This document shows positions 32,867 through 44,012 of a DNA stretch of 64,000 nucleotides, piece after piece; position 1 is the first letter of the stretch; the number at the start of each line of letters is the position of its first letter. Below the pieces are notes generated by a model that was given only the letters and a program-made list of their open reading frames with translations, searched no databases and was not told where the DNA came from. The translations under genes were made by a program, and so were the position numbers. The stretch is taken from NCBI RefSeq assembly GCF_012027325.1, contig NZ_SNUG01000002.1:203211-267210 (forward strand), read 5' to 3'. The stretch is from Thermococcus sp. M39. Its GTDB lineage: Archaea; Methanobacteriota_B; Thermococci; Thermococcales; Thermococcaceae.

Positions 32867-33946
32867 ATGAAGATATGGATTGACATTGTAAATTCACCTC
32901 ATGCTCACTTTTTCAAGGGTATAATTAGAGAGCTCGAGAAGAGGGGTCATGAAATTTTAGTTACAACGAGAGAGTTTGACGGACTAACTGACATTCTTGA
33001 CATGCTTGGAATTGAATACTACGTTGTTGGTAAGCATGGAGGATCAACCTTAGAAGGTAAGCTTATTGCAAGTGCTGAGAGGCAGTATAAACTTGCGAAG
33101 CTGATAATTGAAGAGAAACCAGACTTATGCATTTATAAAAATTCCCCCGAAGCTCCAAGAGTAGCTTATGGGCTGAGAATCCCAACGATTGGGTTTGTTG
33201 ATAATGACACTTCAATTCCTGTTAACAAACTCATGCTGCCATTCACAAACAGAGTTATTTACCCAAAAGCCATTGATGCCTACGACTTAATTAGATGTGG
33301 GGCAGATGCAAACTCTTTGAGACCAATTAATGGATTTCCAGAGCTAGCCCACTTGTATGGGTTTAAACCAAATACAGCACCTTTAAATGAACTTGGACTT
33401 GAGAAATACAACTACATCGTTATGAGGACTGAGCCAATAAAAGCAAACTACTTCAACGGAGATGCAGAAAAAAGCATCCTTGAGGGCATAATTCCTCTTC
33501 TCCCAGATCTTCCAATAGTTCTGTTCCCGAGAACAGAGGAGCAGGCAAAGAGGTTTGAGCGCTTCGAGAATGTTATAATTCCAGAGCATGTAACAGACAG
33601 CCTAAGCCTCCTTTACTACGCAAAGCTCATGATCGGAGCTGGAGGAACTATGAACAGAGAGGCATTAGCATTAGGCACTCCAACGATTTCAACGTATCCC
33701 GGGAAGCTTTTGGCAGTTACAAAGTGGCTTATAAGTCTAGGAATTAAACACCACTCAACTAATCCAATTGAAGTTGCAAGCAAAGCGTGGGAGATGATCA
33801 GAAAGAACGGTGCGTATCGGAATTACATTCGCAGTGTTGTTTCCGCTCTTGATAATCCAATTGATGTAATGCTGGAAGAAATAGAAACGTATGAGGAATT
33901 CGGAACTTTCACTCCGCTACAAAACTCAAAGGTTATAACCAGCTAG
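32867..33946 (+). CDS. DUF354 glycosyltransferase-like protein
   Basis: About 359 residues from the ATG at 32867, chosen for the AGGTGGGAG ribosome binding site just upstream; an in-frame ATG at 32831 lacks one. The fold is GT-B-like: N-terminal MKIWIDIVNSPHAHFFKGI and GHEILVTTREFDG, a middle IYKNSPEAPRVAYGLRIPTIG, and a C-terminal half with IGAGGTMNREALALGTPTIS near residue 262, the nucleotide-sugar binding region of the UDP-epimerase-like superfamily. DUF354 members occur in archaeal surface polysaccharide loci, fitting the divergent wec genes. Exact substrate unknown. Confidence 0.82.
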   Translation: MKIWIDIVNSPHAHFFKGIIRELEKRGHEILVTTREFDGLTDILDMLGIEYYVVGKHGGSTLEGKLIASAERQYKLAKLIIEEKPDLCIYKNSPEAPRVAYGLRIPTIGFVDNDTSIPVNKLMLPFTNRVIYPKAIDAYDLIRCGADANSLRPINGFPELAHLYGFKPNTAPLNELGLEKYNYIVMRTEPIKANYFNGDAEKSILEGIIPLLPDLPIVLFPRTEEQAKRFERFENVIIPEHVTDSLSLLYYAKLMIGAGGTMNREALALGTPTISTYPGKLLAVTKWLISLGIKHHSTNPIEVASKAWEMIRKNGAYRNYIRSVVSALDNPIDVMLEEIETYEEFGTFTPLQNSKVITS

Positions 33947-34489
33947 CCGTGGAGTAATATAAGCTTCAATAAACGCTGCAATTAAAAGCAAGAAAATTGC
34001 TATACCGAGCATTTTTATCGCTATTCTAAATCCTTTTCTAAATCTCTCCCCAACAGTACCCTCTCCCTTAATAATCTCTAAATACCATACAATTCCGCCT
34101 AAACCCGCGATTGCAAATGCGGGGATTTCAACGATTCCGTGAGGCACAATTGAGAGCAAGATTTTTGTTAAGTTTTCGCCTTGGAGATATGAGTATTCCA
34201 CAACAATTCCAACTAAGAAGCCGTTAAAGAAGAGAATCCCTAACGGCACAACACCGAACAATACACCGCCAAAAGCTGCTAAAATTGCCACTCGTGTGTT
34301 GTTTAGGAATATCAGTTTGAAAAGGCTGAAGCTGTCTTGGATTCCATCAAGCTTGCCACTAAAAATCTGTTTTAAATTTGAGAATAAATTCCCTGCAAAC
34401 TGTGGATTTAAGACCGTAAAAACTATCCCTAATGAAACTCCAATCAAAAATGTTCCAAGGAGAGCTAGGAAAATCTTGCTCTTATTCAT
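33926..34489 (-). CDS. SpoIIM-like membrane protein (DUF95)
   Basis: A 187-residue membrane protein with about five helices, including LFKLIFLNNTRVAILAAFGG near residue 58 and GVVPLGILFFNGFLVGIVVE. The SpoIIM/DUF95 signature SIVPHGIVEIPAFAIAGLGG is near residue 112. In bacteria SpoIIM acts in sporulation, but archaeal homologues are widespread and their function is unknown. It overlaps the end of the lipoate-ligase-like gene by eight bases and the convergent DUF354 gene by 21 bases. Confidence 0.83.
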   Translation of the reverse strand: MNKSKIFLALLGTFLIGVSLGIVFTVLNPQFAGNLFSNLKQIFSGKLDGIQDSFSLFKLIFLNNTRVAILAAFGGVLFGVVPLGILFFNGFLVGIVVEYSYLQGENLTKILLSIVPHGIVEIPAFAIAGLGGIVWYLEIIKGEGTVGERFRKGFRIAIKMLGIAIFLLLIAAFIEAYITPRLAGYNL

Positions 34490-34766
34490 TTTCTCCCCTC
34501 AACGCATTCTTTAGCGCTATTTTAAAATCTTCAACATTTATATAGGGCATTTCAACATCTAATCTCATTGCAAAAAACTCATCAATTATATGCTCAAGCT
34601 CTTCAAGTTTATGTCCTTCTAATTCCTTTTCGAGCTCTTCAATGGTATTCTCTGGATATACGAAGAAATCTCCAGTAATTTTGACGCTCTCTGCAATTCC
34701 ATCCCTTTCCTCAATCTCAAACCTTATCAGTCCTTTCTTTGCTTTATGTTCTCCAATTCTCTTCAT
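34482..34766 (-). CDS. Lipoate-protein ligase C-terminal domain-like protein
   Basis: About 94 residues from the ATG at 34766 (GTGAGGACA upstream); a longer in-frame start would extend into the divergent argS promoter. The sequence (KAKKGLIRFEIEERDGIAES, GDFFVYPENTIEELEKELEG) matches the stand-alone accessory domain (LplB type) that partners catalytic LplA in some archaea. No LplA gene is present nearby. Thus it may be a partner encoded elsewhere, or a repurposed ligand-binding domain. Confidence 0.7.
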   Translation of the reverse strand: MKRIGEHKAKKGLIRFEIEERDGIAESVKITGDFFVYPENTIEELEKELEGHKLEELEHIIDEFFAMRLDVEMPYINVEDFKIALKNALRGENE

Positions 34767-34804
34767 TGTCCTCACGTAGGAATGTGAGGCGGAGAAGTTT
34801 TTAA

Positions 34805-36781
<1,977 letters not shown>

Positions 36782-36802
36782 TTGTTCATAAATTTTCCTT
36801 CT

Positions 36803-37207
36803 TTATATAGCTCTCTTTTCTTTCCAAACTACTACAATACCACTGAATATCAGCAGAAGAGAAATGATGTAGCTTTTTAGGCTAGGATGCTGCCTCAACT
36901 CAGCATATACAATGCATTCTCTCTCGCTTTCAACTTCAATCAAGTGCTCACCTTTAAGCCGAGAAGAATAAGTCGTGAATTCTCCAATTTCTTTTCCATC
37001 AATTTTGAGGTGAAAAGGTGCATCTGAAGTTAGTTTTAATGAAACATCGCCATTCAAATAAATGGCATCTGTAAACTCATTGTCTTCATTCAATATCATT
37101 TGCTCATGTGAGCCATACCCACTTACAACCACTGGATATATAGTAAGAAGAAATATCAGATACAAAACACCAAACAATGAGAGCGATACACCTAGAAGTT
37201 TTCTCAT
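36803..37207 (-). CDS. Hypothetical membrane protein with extracellular beta domain
   Basis: About 134 residues from the ATG at 37207 (AATAGGTGAGAGC upstream). It has an N-terminal helix (LLGVSLSLFGVLYLIFLLTI), a mainly beta extracytoplasmic segment (GDVSLKLTSDAPFHLKIDG, ECIVYAELRQHP) and a C-terminal helix (YIISLLLIFSGIVVVWK). I do not recognise the family. The layout suggests a small membrane-anchored protein with both termini inside. It is convergent with argS and divergent from the dapA-like gene. Confidence 0.6.
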   Translation of the reverse strand: MRKLLGVSLSLFGVLYLIFLLTIYPVVVSGYGSHEQMILNEDNEFTDAIYLNGDVSLKLTSDAPFHLKIDGKEIGEFTTYSSRLKGEHLIEVESERECIVYAELRQHPSLKSYIISLLLIFSGIVVVWKEKRAI

Positions 37208-37324
37208 GCTCTCACCTATTTTGATTATCATTATTTGTCTATATAACTTTTACTCAAAAATCGAGTATTACCGAAATTTGGAAAACCCTAAATAGGACAA
37301 AAACCAAAGGAATACGGTGAGTTT

Positions 37325-38209
37325 ATGAAGGGTGTGATAGTCCCGTTGGTTACTCCATTTAATGAAGACTATTCACTGGATTTTCAGGCTTTAGAGGAAC
37401 ACATAAATTACCTCCAAAGAGTCGGGGTTCATGGAATTTTCATAAACGCAACTACTGGAGAATTCATAAGCTTAACCAAAGAAGAAAGAAAGCTTCTAGC
37501 TGAAAAAGGACGGGAACTTGTGAACGCATCGTTTTACCTAGTGGGAACAGCCTCAACAAACACTTTTGAAGTTATAGAGCTCACAAGACACGCTGAAGAT
37601 ATTGGTGCAGATTATGTAGTGATCGCTCCACCATACTACTGCCCCTTAAATGACGAAGCCCTCTTCACTCATTATTCACTGATTGCTGAGAAAGCAGACA
37701 TTCCAATAATTCTCTACAACATTCCAAGCTGCGCGAATCCTCTGAGTGTCCCACTGATAAAAAAGCTAGCCCTTGAGTATGATAACATAGCTGGAATTAA
37801 AGAAACAATAGATAGCATAAGCCATGTGAGAGACGTTATCTTTGAGGTTAAAGGAGAGAGAAAAGACTTTAAAGTGTTTACTGGTTTGGATCATCACTTT
37901 CTAAACACACTAATTCTGGGAGGCGATGGTGGAATAATGGCGTGTGCAAACTTTGCTCCTGAAATTCATCTCAAGCTTTTCAAGGCATTTGAAGAGAAAA
38001 AGCCCGAGATGTTTGAATATGCCAAAAAGCTGGCAAAACTTTCCCAAATTTACAGCTTGGCATCTTCTTTCGGCTCTGCAATAAAGATTGCAATGCAGCT
38101 TAGAGGATTTTCAATAAAGCCAGTATTAAGACCTCCATATGTGATGGATGGAAAGGAAACAAGGGATAGAATAAAAGAGCTTCTAGCTTCACTGGAGCTT
38201 ATACCTTAA
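37325..38209 (+). CDS. DapA/DHDPS-family aldolase
   Basis: A 294-residue TIM-barrel class I aldolase of the dihydrodipicolinate synthase/N-acetylneuraminate lyase family. The Schiff-base Lys is in [11 protein letters not shown] near residue 160, the catalytic Tyr in ILYNIPS near residue 131, and the substrate loop is [15 protein letters not shown] near residue 41. The usual GTTGE is present as ATTGE. No lysine-biosynthesis genes accompany it, so a 2-keto-3-deoxy sugar acid aldolase or similar is as likely as DHDPS. Ribosome binding site GGTGAGTTT. It overlaps the convergent aRF1 gene by 21 bases. Confidence 0.87.
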   Translation: MKGVIVPLVTPFNEDYSLDFQALEEHINYLQRVGVHGIFINATTGEFISLTKEERKLLAEKGRELVNASFYLVGTASTNTFEVIELTRHAEDIGADYVVIAPPYYCPLNDEALFTHYSLIAEKADIPIILYNIPSCANPLSVPLIKKLALEYDNIAGIKETIDSISHVRDVIFEVKGERKDFKVFTGLDHHFLNTLILGGDGGIMACANFAPEIHLKLFKAFEEKKPEMFEYAKKLAKLSQIYSLASSFGSAIKIAMQLRGFSIKPVLRPPYVMDGKETRDRIKELLASLELIP

Positions 38210-39436
38210 GAATGCTCCCAGTCCACCAAAGGCTTTATAGAACTGCTGTCCTTCCTCGGTGTCAAGCGAAATGATCTCAACGTTAGCTCCTATTTCTTCC
38301 GCCATTTTTATTAGCTCCTCGGCAACGTCCCACTTCTCAAAGCTGATGTTCTGGCTTCCGCACTTTGGACATGTCTTAAGCTTCCTCTTGTAAACTTCAA
38401 ACTCCTGCTCGCTCATTGTTTTAAGCTCTTCCCAGCCGCAGTTGTTACATTTAGCTTTGGCTCTAACTTTGTCATATCCTTCGCTTATCAATAATGTATC
38501 AACGGCTCCAAGCTCCAAAGCCTTTCTAACCTCCTTTTCACCATAGGTTATCAGTCCAGTGTCTTTAACTAGATGTCTGAAGAAGTCCTGGACAAGCTTT
38601 TTCTCCTTAATTGCTTCGTGTTCCGATAGAATGTCGCTTGCCTTTTCAACGAGCTCCCTCAGTCCATATTCTCCATGGTAACTGATGTCAACTACACCAA
38701 TTATCTTTTTCCTGAGCTCGTGATGGAGGTAGTCTCCTTCAATGAACTCTTCTTTCGTTGGTCCAGGGCCACCAATGATAATCCCTTTGAGCTCTCCTTT
38801 CTCTAAGAGAGGGAGAAATGCCTTATTAGCGTGTTCTCCAATTCTTTTCATGAATTCGTGAGTCTCTTGCTCTCTAATTCTCTCGTATCTTCTTGCAGAC
38901 TGACCACCAGCTCTTGTCTTTCCTGGAACGTTGGATGTGAGTTCATCGACAACTTCAATTCTCTTTCCTCTAAGGATTCCTATAGTTGCCTCGTTTTTCT
39001 CAACTGTTATAAGGCCATAAGCCTCTTTAACACGAAGCATCTCTTCCAATGGTTCTGTAACAAAAGTCTGATCACATCGATATAGTCTAACTTTTAGAGG
39101 CTCTGGTGGGATGATTGCAAATACCCTAATGTCGCTAACCCCTTCTTGCTCGCTAACGTTTCCGACAAACAAAGCTAGCCCAGTTGGTGGTGTCTGTTTG
39201 TAGAGTTTTAAGTGTTGCATTGCTCTTTCCAAAGCTCCAAGGACATTCTTTCGAGTTGATTTTGACTTAATATTCTGGGCGGTTCCATACTCCTCTCTAA
39301 GCTGCTGCATGACTTTATTGAGATCATAACCTGCAGGGATATACAGAGAGACAAGCTCAGTCGCTCGCCCTCTAATTTTTTTCAGTTCCTCAACCTTTTT
39401 CTTTAATTCATACATTTCAGCTGAAGTGTGAGACAT
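38189..39436 (-). CDS. prf1: Peptide chain release factor aRF1
   Basis: About 415 residues from the ATG at 39436 (GGGGTGATGCTC upstream). This archaeal class I release factor recognises all three stop codons and triggers peptidyl-tRNA hydrolysis. The NIKS stop-recognition motif is in [13 protein letters not shown] near residue 55, the GGQ in [11 protein letters not shown] near residue 178, and a zinc-binding CNNCGWEE and CPKCGSQN pair is near residues 328 and 357. Length is normal for the family. Confidence 0.96.
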   Translation of the reverse strand: MSHTSAEMYELKKKVEELKKIRGRATELVSLYIPAGYDLNKVMQQLREEYGTAQNIKSKSTRKNVLGALERAMQHLKLYKQTPPTGLALFVGNVSEQEGVSDIRVFAIIPPEPLKVRLYRCDQTFVTEPLEEMLRVKEAYGLITVEKNEATIGILRGKRIEVVDELTSNVPGKTRAGGQSARRYERIREQETHEFMKRIGEHANKAFLPLLEKGELKGIIIGGPGPTKEEFIEGDYLHHELRKKIIGVVDISYHGEYGLRELVEKASDILSEHEAIKEKKLVQDFFRHLVKDTGLITYGEKEVRKALELGAVDTLLISEGYDKVRAKAKCNNCGWEELKTMSEQEFEVYKRKLKTCPKCGSQNISFEKWDVAEELIKMAEEIGANVEIISLDTEEGQQFYKAFGGLGAFLRYKLQ

Positions 39437-39517
39437 GAGCATCACCCCAAAACTGCTCTCGCTAACGACTTAAAAGAATTCGAATTTATAAAGATTTGGT
39501 CATAAAAAGGTAAAAGG

Positions 39518-39754
39518 CTAGATAAAAGACAATACCAACAAAATGAAAACTCCAACAACTCCGCCCACAGCTATTATCAAGAGATTAATGAGGTTCAGTT
39601 CAATGTGGGCAACGCCGAGGAAATTGATTATGCCTACTAAAATCAATCCTACTATTGTGTTCATTGCCATCCACTTTAATATCGCCAGCGTCAGCTTCAA
39701 AATCAAATAGCCAGCTAAAATCAACAAAACCAAAAATATCAACCACTGCAGCAT
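39518..39754 (-). CDS. BofA-like small membrane protein
   Basis: A 78-residue protein with two to three helices. LVGIINFLGVAHIELNLINL and LIIAVGGVVGVFILLVLS match the pro-sigma-K processing inhibitor BofA family, in which archaeal homologues are common but unexplained. It starts four bases after the stop of the HEAT-like gene, so the two are probably co-transcribed. In bacteria BofA holds an intramembrane protease inactive; an M50 protease gene is 3 kb away, but a link is speculative. Confidence 0.75.
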   Translation of the reverse strand: MLQWLIFLVLLILAGYLILKLTLAILKWMAMNTIVGLILVGIINFLGVAHIELNLINLLIIAVGGVVGVFILLVLSFI

Positions 39755-39758
39755 TTAA

Positions 39759-40325
39759 TCACCTCTCAAGTTCTCTTAATGCATCCTTTGCTATTTCTCC
39801 AAGAGGTATCCACTTCATACCCTCAAACGGCAGAATAACTTTCTCTTGAACATTCACAAGCTCTTCAACATACGGCTTGAGTTCTGCTAGCTTGAATTCC
39901 TTAATCATCAAAGAGGCAAATGCTTTGTCATTTTTGTTTCCAGACATTAGGATATCCCTAATCTCATCAATAATTTCCCCTTTGTACTCGATAAACAACT
40001 CGGGATTTTCTTTCATTAGGAATCCAAGGAATATCATTGCGTTTTCTTTTACGTAGGAGTTCCTTGACTTGACAAGATCGAGGAACTTAAGAACATAATC
40101 TTTCTTGAGATTCTTGATAACAACATTTTTATCTCGTTCAAGGATGCTTGTAAGAGCCAGCAAAGAATCCCCAACAATGCCGGGATTTCCCTCGTTAAGA
40201 AGCTCAAAGAGAGCATTGAGGATTTTCTTATCCCGCGATGCCTGTTCCACTACCCTCTCAATCTGATTGCTTTCAAGCATCTTTCTGACTTTATCCTTTT
40301 TAGAACCGAAGGAAAATAATCCCAT
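39759..40325 (-). CDS. HEAT-like helical repeat protein
   Basis: About 188 residues from the ATG at 40325 (GTTGGTGAGTGAC upstream); an in-frame start 60 bases earlier lacks a ribosome binding site. It is an alpha-alpha repeat protein: ALFELLNEGNPGIVGDSLLA, LDLVKSRNSYVKENAMIFLG and ILMSGNKNDKAFASLMIKEF have the HEAT/Armadillo periodicity. It likely serves as a binding scaffold. The binding partner is unknown; it is coupled to the BofA-like gene. Confidence 0.7.
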   Translation of the reverse strand: MGLFSFGSKKDKVRKMLESNQIERVVEQASRDKKILNALFELLNEGNPGIVGDSLLALTSILERDKNVVIKNLKKDYVLKFLDLVKSRNSYVKENAMIFLGFLMKENPELFIEYKGEIIDEIRDILMSGNKNDKAFASLMIKEFKLAELKPYVEELVNVQEKVILPFEGMKWIPLGEIAKDALRELER

Positions 40326-40423
40326 GTCACTCACCAACGCTCTTTTTAAGAAATTATGCAGGCAAAGGTTAAAGCTTTTTTGCATAGTTAACTTTAAAAC
40401 TCAAAAAGAGAGGTTAATTTAGG

Positions 40424-40480
40424 CAATGAAGAGAGCGAATTGCACTGAAAGATGATGAACCTCCACTTCGGAGCCCTTGA
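40424..40480 (+). ncRNA. C/D box sRNA-like element in MazG leader (weak candidate)
   Basis: Read 5 to 3: an imperfect C box ATGAAGA (40426-40432), 12 bases, a D-prime box CTGA (40445-40448), a 3-base spacer and a perfect ATGATGA (40452-40458). An 18-base interval and a one-mismatch D box TTGA (40477-40480) follow. The first half has canonical spacing but the second does not. It lies in the leader of the MazG gene, so it may be an accidental match or a leader-derived sRNA. Confidence 0.35.
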
Positions 40481-40491
40481 GAGGTGATAAA

Positions 40492-40782
40492 ATGGAGATT
40501 AAAGAGTTCCAGCAAATGATAAAGGACATATATTTTCATAGAGATTCAAAGAGGGGACTAGAAAGAACTTTCTTATGGTTTGTCGAAGAAGTTGGTGAGC
40601 TTGCTGAGGCTTTGAGAAAAGGAAAACAAGAAGACATGGAAGAGGAATTCGCCGATGTCCTTGCATGGCTTGTAAGCTTAGCTAATTTGGCTAATGTTGA
40701 CCTTGAAAAAGCAGCCCTCAAGAAATATCCTGGTGTTTGCCCCTACTGTAGAAAGAGTCCGTGTGAGTGTGAGAAGGAGTAG
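40492..40782 (+). CDS. MazG-family NTP pyrophosphohydrolase
   Basis: About 96 residues from the ATG at 40492 (GAGGTGATAAA upstream). The MazG metal site E-x2-E...E-x2-D is seen in EEVGELAEALRKGK and EEEFADVLAWLVSLA. The C-terminus adds a CPYCRKSPCECEKE tail, four Cys that may bind zinc. The enzyme removes pyrophosphate from nucleoside triphosphates, often house-cleaning modified dNTPs. A second, more diverged MazG-like gene is at 51949. Confidence 0.88.
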   Translation: MEIKEFQQMIKDIYFHRDSKRGLERTFLWFVEEVGELAEALRKGKQEDMEEEFADVLAWLVSLANLANVDLEKAALKKYPGVCPYCRKSPCECEKE

Positions 40783-40881
40783 CACCTTAAGGTTGTCATA
40801 ACTGTTGTTAGGAATATAAGTACTAAGCGAAATTGTTAAATACTACATCATACCACTAATGTCTTTAGGTTGGGAGGCGTC

Positions 40882-41400
40882 ATGAGAAAAGGACAAGGCT
40901 CCTTAGGATATCTCTTTCTCATAGCTGTTGCAATTATAATTGTTGCTATCGTGATTAAATACAGCGAACCTGCGGTAAAAGAAGTTCCCATTACAGGGAT
41001 TATATACATTGATCCCGAGGGTTCTGCAAAGACAGAAGAAACAGACACAAAAATAGCATGGCAAGCAATGTATAAATATCCACCTGAGTGTCGCCCAATT
41101 GCTGGAAATCCATATTGTGATTTTTATGTCACTGTAAATTTGAAATACTACAAAAGTGGAAGATACCAGGGAAAATACAGAATAGACGTCTATGTTGCTG
41201 GGGATGCTGAGAAAATAAAGAAGATTAAAGTTCAGCTCTGCAATGGATGGGAGTATACTTGGAGCGAAGAAGAATTTGACTATAATAACCCCAATCTCAA
41301 TGAGCATAACAAAGCAGTTAAAGTGAATGGCAAAACATACTTTGATCCCGGTGATTTAGAGTTTCCATGTCAAGTTATTATAATGGCGTGGATGAAATAA
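40882..41400 (+). CDS. Class III signal peptide protein (archaeal pilin-like)
   Basis: About 172 residues from the ATG at 40882 (GGGAGGCGTC upstream). The N-terminus MRKGQGSLGYLFLIAVAIII has the Q-x-S-x-x-Y class III signal, cut by the EppA-type peptidase just before the hydrophobic helix that packs in the pilus core. The rest is a beta-rich surface domain containing four Cys. It is probably a minor pilin or related secreted subunit. A second class III protein is encoded on the opposite strand downstream. Confidence 0.8.
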   Translation: MRKGQGSLGYLFLIAVAIIIVAIVIKYSEPAVKEVPITGIIYIDPEGSAKTEETDTKIAWQAMYKYPPECRPIAGNPYCDFYVTVNLKYYKSGRYQGKYRIDVYVAGDAEKIKKIKVQLCNGWEYTWSEEEFDYNNPNLNEHNKAVKVNGKTYFDPGDLEFPCQVIIMAWMK

Positions 41401-41486
41401 AAACGATACAGTTGCTAAATGGGTTACTATTAAGTTCAACTAATAATCGATAGCTAAAAGGTAGATAAAAAACAAAAATTTAATTA

Positions 41487-41669
41487 TCACTTTGTAGCAT
41501 TTTGTATAGACTGATTTACAAGTTCTGTTAACTTTGAAGCACTTTGGTTAACGACTTCACCAGTTGACTCCCCAGCACCTCTTAAGTACTTCAGCACAAT
41601 CGCGATTATAATCAATGCTGCAGCGATCATAAACAAATACTCAATTGCACCCTGAGCCTTCCTCCTCAT
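41487..41669 (-). CDS. Small class III signal peptide protein
   Basis: About 60 residues from the ATG at 41669 (GGGGGTGGATGTT upstream). MRRKAQGAIEYLFMIAAALI is a clear class III signal with the conserved Q-x-x-x-E-Y, Glu being key for pilin assembly. The mature part is only about 50 residues, ending in an amphipathic Ser/Asn/Gln-rich segment. Such short pilins can be structural subunits. It is divergent from the regulator-like gene at 41783. Confidence 0.8.
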   Translation of the reverse strand: MRRKAQGAIEYLFMIAAALIIIAIVLKYLRGAGESTGEVVNQSASKLTELVNQSIQNATK

Positions 41670-41782
41670 AACATCCACCCCCATTGACGTCTTTCATCAA
41701 TTTTAATAGGAAAAAGGTTATATATCTTTTTGCTCAAATCTGAGACGATTATACGCAATAATGATTATTCAAGGTGTCATAA

Positions 41783-42349
41783 ATGGTATTAAAAATTTTC
41801 CAATCGGAATCTGCAAATATTGGAGAATGTCTAAGTAATATTGAAGAGGATTCAAAAAGAGAGTTTCTAAAAACTCCAGGTAAAATAGAAAAATCAAAAA
41901 TTTTCCTAAATTTTGGAGCTTTTATGAACGTTACAATTGCTGTGGTTATTGACGAAACCCAACCAGCAGAAAAAGGCATAATAACCGCATACACAAGTGG
42001 AAAAAATAAAAGAGATGCAATGAAGAAACTTCAGGAGATTATCAACAAACAGATAAAAAGCTCCATGGAAATTGTTGATTTTGAAGTTGGAACTTATACA
42101 ACACCCGTAACAAGAAGAACATATGCGGTGGGAATTGTTGTATACAACATTCCGGAGCAAGAGATAGTTCTTAAAAAGTTGAGCATAAAAGAAAGAAGAA
42201 GAATCCTTGCCAGAGCTTTGGAGCTGTTCAATTACAATCCAAAAGTGCTGAACATCTCAGAGGTCGCAAGAACCTTTGGAGTGTCCCGTGACTCCATTTA
42301 CTATGACATAGAGCAGATACTAAAAGAAAAGAAATCAGCGGGTAGCTAA
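41783..42349 (+). CDS. HTH protein, possible regulator near pilin genes
   Basis: A 188-residue protein. Residues about 45-125 form a beta-rich domain (GAFMNVTIAVVIDETQPAEK... TRRTYAVGIVVYNIP) with no recognised family. The C-terminal part (IKERRRILARALELFNYNPK; LNISEVARTFGVSRDSIYYD) is a helix-turn-helix. This layout suggests a transcription factor with an unknown sensing domain. It is divergent from the small pilin gene and could control it. It overlaps the end of the convergent M50 protease gene by 15 bases. Confidence 0.65.
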   Translation: MVLKIFQSESANIGECLSNIEEDSKREFLKTPGKIEKSKIFLNFGAFMNVTIAVVIDETQPAEKGIITAYTSGKNKRDAMKKLQEIINKQIKSSMEIVDFEVGTYTTPVTRRTYAVGIVVYNIPEQEIVLKKLSIKERRRILARALELFNYNPKVLNISEVARTFGVSRDSIYYDIEQILKEKKSAGS

Positions 42350-43564
42350 TGGTACAGGCGTTGCAGAGAGTATGAAAATCATAAGAGCTATGACTGCTAG
42401 TATTTTTCTTTTTGTAGAGACGGGACTAACTTCATCTAGCGCTCCTGGATTGCCTATTCTGCCCATCAAAAGTATAATGCCTCCCCATACCAGCCAGCCA
42501 ACCCAGAGATAGCTTAAAACAAGTAGTGCAAAACCTAATCCAAAGGTTAGATATGCATGTGCCTTTTCATTTAAAAAAGCCCTAGCTATGTGTCCTCCAT
42601 CAAGTTGAGCTGCTGGGAACAAATTTAGGAATGTTACCAGAATTCCCACCCAGCCCGCAATTGCGACAGGATGAAGCTGAAGAACTACATTGCTACCAAT
42701 ATCACCGTAAAAAACTTTGTAAAATATCTCAAACAGCAGGTTAGTCCCAAAATAAACTGCACCCTCCATTTCTTGAGGAGAAACTGGGACTACCACGGAA
42801 AGCTTCAGCCCGAGTATGGAGACAGGTAGGGCCACCAAAAATCCAGCCAAAGGTCCGCTTACTCCTAAATCAATGGCAGCATTTCTTGTTGGAATGGGGG
42901 ACTTAACTCTAATTACTGCTCCCATTGTCCCTATGAATGAAGGAAATGGAATAAAGTATGGAAACGTCGATTTTACTCCGTGCAAAGTTGCTGCTATTTT
43001 GTGCCCCATCTCATGAGTTCCAAGGATTGTCATTATGCTTATAGAGAAAGCTAAAGCATTGAGGTAGATGTTTCTAATGCCCGGAAGGTTGTACTGATCC
43101 AAGGTTTGGACATAACCCAAAGACAGAATGTAGCCAGCACCAAAGGTACTTATCAGAGTTGCTATGAAAAGAATTATCCCAATTAAAGGATTCTCTTCTT
43201 TTATAGGCTGCGCAGGAAACACATAAAGAACGATCTTTCCATTTCTCCTTTTCAGAGCTGCCCAATAACCTAAAACTTCAAGCTCTTTTAACACTTTTTC
43301 AAAATTCGTCTCCTTGATTGAATAAACTTCAAATGCTATCATATTTGCATCTTGTCTGAGAATGCTCCCAATTTCATAAAATTCCCTAATTTTCCGCATT
43401 AACTCCTGAGGAACTTGCTTCTCCGAAGCCTCAAGCTCTTCAGTAAATCCTACAAGAACCATATCACCACCGCAGTGAGGACAAGCATTCTCAACCAGTG
43501 GTTCTGTAGAATCTCTAACCTCCCTATGGCCGCAGTTGATGCACTCGTAAATTCCTTTCGGCAT
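42335..43564 (-). CDS. M50 site-2 protease family membrane metalloprotease
   Basis: A 409-residue protein. It begins with a zinc ribbon (YECINCGHREVRDS and ACPHCGGDMVLVG), then a cytosolic domain of about 85 residues, then about six to seven helices. The HExxH zinc site is TILGTHEMGHKIAATLHG near residue 185, and the second site LFPAAQLDGGHIARAF near residue 320 supplies the metal-binding Asp. It cleaves substrates within the membrane, releasing regulators in other systems. The N-terminal zinc ribbon is less usual. No obvious substrate is encoded next door, although the HTH protein gene is convergent. Confidence 0.9.
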   Translation of the reverse strand: MPKGIYECINCGHREVRDSTEPLVENACPHCGGDMVLVGFTEELEASEKQVPQELMRKIREFYEIGSILRQDANMIAFEVYSIKETNFEKVLKELEVLGYWAALKRRNGKIVLYVFPAQPIKEENPLIGIILFIATLISTFGAGYILSLGYVQTLDQYNLPGIRNIYLNALAFSISIMTILGTHEMGHKIAATLHGVKSTFPYFIPFPSFIGTMGAVIRVKSPIPTRNAAIDLGVSGPLAGFLVALPVSILGLKLSVVVPVSPQEMEGAVYFGTNLLFEIFYKVFYGDIGSNVVLQLHPVAIAGWVGILVTFLNLFPAAQLDGGHIARAFLNEKAHAYLTFGLGFALLVLSYLWVGWLVWGGIILLMGRIGNPGALDEVSPVSTKRKILAVIALMIFILSATPVPLATR

Positions 43565-43597
43565 TTTTTCACCTTACCTTTCTTTTTGGACAATCAT

Positions 43598-44002
43598 TTA
43601 AATGTCTTCCTCTTCGTGGATTATAACTTCCCCCTTATCAGCATCAACCTCAATGATTTGGCCGCTCCTAATTTTCTTTATATCAATCTTATCTACCATA
43701 GGAATTTCTGCAATTATTGCACCAGTTGCCACTATCGTCTCGGCATCTTCAACTACAATGGCTTTTGGGGCAACATTGTTCTTTTTGAGCTGGTAAATAA
43801 CATAAGAACCAACAGTTGAGCCCTTGCCCCTTGGGAACACAAGGATTTTATCTTTAACACTCTCCCCCTTTATGTCGCTCTCAGCATCAGTTACAATGCC
43901 CGTTCTAGGATCAATTCCACCCAAAAATGAGAGCGGCTTTTGGGAAACCAACGCAATCCCTTTTGCCTTTCCTTTTGTTATCTTTCTCCCTTTGAGCTTC
44001 AT
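43598..44002 (-). CDS. Phosphomevalonate dehydratase small subunit (aconitase X swivel domain, DUF126)
   Basis: About 134 residues from the ATG at 44002, which follows GAGGTGAGGGCA; that signal overlaps the large-subunit stop region. The sequence has [20 protein letters not shown] near residue 10, [14 protein letters not shown] near residue 75 and a mobile-loop-like segment before the C-terminus. In archaea this DUF126 protein pairs with the aconitase X large subunit to convert 5-phosphomevalonate to trans-anhydromevalonate 5-phosphate in the archaeal mevalonate pathway, as shown in Aeropyrum. The pair is adjacent and co-oriented here. Confidence 0.9.
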   Translation of the reverse strand: MKLKGRKITKGKAKGIALVSQKPLSFLGGIDPRTGIVTDAESDIKGESVKDKILVFPRGKGSTVGSYVIYQLKKNNVAPKAIVVEDAETIVATGAIIAEIPMVDKIDIKKIRSGQIIEVDADKGEVIIHEEEDI

Positions 44003-44012
44003 TGCCCTCACC

